Shown: positions 11,773 to 12,918 of the stretch, in pieces
Layout of the letters: the number at the start of each line of letters is the position of its first letter
Position numbering within the stretch: position 1 is the first letter of the stretch
From: Nitrosomonas sp. UBA6494
GTDB taxonomy: Bacteria > Pseudomonadota > Gammaproteobacteria > Burkholderiales > Nitrosomonadaceae
Length of the DNA: 12,918 nucleotides
Direction: 5' to 3'
Assembly: GCA_002435335.1 (NCBI GenBank)
Contig: DJMI01000138.1
Span: 227-13,144, forward strand
The notes under the pieces: model-generated
What the model saw: the letters and a program-made list of their open reading frames with translations, nothing else
What the model was told of the DNA's origin: nothing
Databases searched by the model: none
Position numbers and translations under genes: made by a program

Positions 11773-12918
11773 TATCAATCCGTTGATCGGCTTATTGCTC
11801 GGTGTTTGGCTGCTTTTCAATTTGCCAGCATCATCCGCCAGTGCACCAGATGATGTTTGCGAAGCCTCGCGTGACGCAAATATCTGGTTGTCGCGCCCTT
11901 ATCCCGATGACGCAAACATCATTCGCATCATGGCGATAACCACCGATGCGCCGGCGACCAAACTCACCGTGATCGATCAGCAGGGTGAACGATCATCGCT
12001 ATCGACACGTTCCCGCGGCGGACCGCCGTGGAGCTTGATCGCACAATGGCAGGCCCCAACCAATGATACCTATCGGATTGAACTACAACGCGACGACCAA
12101 CCCATCGCTTGTCGCGAAGTAAGCGCCGCAATAGCAAATGCACCGTCACGCTTGCAAACCTGGAATCTTGCCAGCGAAGCGTTTTATTCCGCATGGATTG
12201 AGGAATTGTTTGGTCTGCCGTTGGAAGAAAACTTGAGCGCCTCCTCTTTAGAACCTCTGCTGCGCGACCAGGAGCGCAACTTTCTGCACAATTACTTGGG
12301 GCAAAATGAAGACCTTCGATTGCCGTTGACGCCCGATTGTGCCGATTTGCCTTATACACTGCGCGCTTATTTCGCTTGGAAAACCGGCTTGCCGTTTGCA
12401 TACCGTGCCTGTAATCGCGGCAGCGGCAATTCGCCACCGAAATGCGGATCGCCGTCGCTGATCACGGAATTCATACGCAGCACCAGTTCGCAAGCAAGTT
12501 TCAAAAAATTATCGCGGCAATTAGTCGATACCGTACATTCCGGCTCGGCACGTACCGGTCTTGCCGATGAAGCCACCGATTACTACCCGGTACCGTTAAG
12601 CCGAGAAACGTTGTGGCCGGGCACGATTTTCGCCGATCCGTACGGCCATATCCTGGTTGTTGCCGAATGGGTGCCGCAAACGGCAGAGCGCCCCGGCATG
12701 CTGCTCGCGGTCGACGCGCAACCCGATAATTCGGTGGCGCGCAAGCGCGTTTGGGAGGGTACTGCGTTATTTGCCAATACCGCCAATGCCGGCCCCGGCT
12801 TCAAGGCGTTTCGCCCCATCGTCGCAACAGCATCCGGCAACTGGCATAGTCTGTCGAACCAAGAGCTCAGCGAACAATTCGATTTCGCACCGTTTTCATT
12901 GGAACAAGCGCAACTGAC
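11759..12918 (+). CDS. large secreted protein, possible NlpC/P60-like cysteine amidase, partial
   Basis: An open frame of 386 codons that runs off the right edge, so the C-terminus is missing. It starts within pncB: its ATG overlaps the pncB end by 14 nt. It begins with a good signal peptide (residues 1-29: basic MAKRN, hydrophobic LIGLLLGVWLLFNL, cut near SASA), so it is exported. Residues ~34-120 look like a beta-sandwich stalk that starts and ends with Cys34 and Cys118. A later segment has 'TPDCADLPYTLRAYFAWKTG' (Cys194) and 'PGTIFADPYGHILVVAEW' (His297). The spacing and the DC..L / GHI.VV pattern resemble the Cys and His of NlpC/P60 or other papain-fold hydrolases that act on peptidoglycan peptides. 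That assignment is an inference. I do not recognise the whole protein. It is the last visible gene of the archease-rtcB unit. Confidence 0.75.
   Translation, partial: MAKRNINPLIGLLLGVWLLFNLPASSASAPDDVCEASRDANIWLSRPYPDDANIIRIMAITTDAPATKLTVIDQQGERSSLSTRSRGGPPWSLIAQWQAPTNDTYRIELQRDDQPIACREVSAAIANAPSRLQTWNLASEAFYSAWIEELFGLPLEENLSASSLEPLLRDQERNFLHNYLGQNEDLRLPLTPDCADLPYTLRAYFAWKTGLPFAYRACNRGSGNSPPKCGSPSLITEFIRSTSSQASFKKLSRQLVDTVHSGSARTGLADEATDYYPVPLSRETLWPGTIFADPYGHILVVAEWVPQTAERPGMLLAVDAQPDNSVARKRVWEGTALFANTANAGPGFKAFRPIVATASGNWHSLSNQELSEQFDFAPFSLEQAQL

Overview
The window looks like ordinary chromosome from a mesophilic, moderate-GC proteobacterium. A betaproteobacterium of the Nitrosomonas type is my best guess. 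It rests on gene style (E. coli-like BolA, proteobacterial PolX, RtcB with archease), on codon use, and on two short palindromic repeat elements that resemble dispersed repeats I associate with such genomes. No rRNA, tRNA, CRISPR array, transposase gene or phage gene is visible.

Left part (1-2530): a minus-strand pair, bolA followed by a secreted DUF3047-like protein, is divergent from a plus-strand pair made of a small secreted His-rich protein and a five-helix membrane protein that resembles ferric reductase-like b-heme proteins. A 150 bp interrupted palindrome (2259-2408) separates this pair from the next gene. Middle part (2531-4400): a response regulator-EAL protein (cyclic-di-GMP signalling) runs convergently into an unrecognised 151-residue gene that has its own strong sigma70-type promoter.

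Right-middle part (4406-7486, minus strand): polX (family X DNA polymerase plus PHP exonuclease), a PRPP-binding phosphoribosyltransferase and an unrecognised protein with an internal duplication form a probable operon. A 153 bp inverted-repeat element sits in frame directly after the polX start codon and adds 51 codons to the N-terminus.

Right part (7620 to the end, plus strand): a compact, probably single transcription unit encodes archease, the RNA ligase RtcB, a hibernation-promoting-factor-type ribosome protein, nicotinamidase, nicotinate phosphoribosyltransferase and the start of a large secreted protein that runs off the window. Three junctions overlap (4, 4 and 14 nt). The genes combine RNA ligation/repair, ribosome protection and NAD salvage, and they diverge from the DNA-repair polymerase operon across a 133 bp intergenic region. 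This bidirectional 'repair and restart' locus is the best candidate for an undescribed functional system here. Each enzyme is a known family; only the grouping and the two unknown partner proteins would be new.
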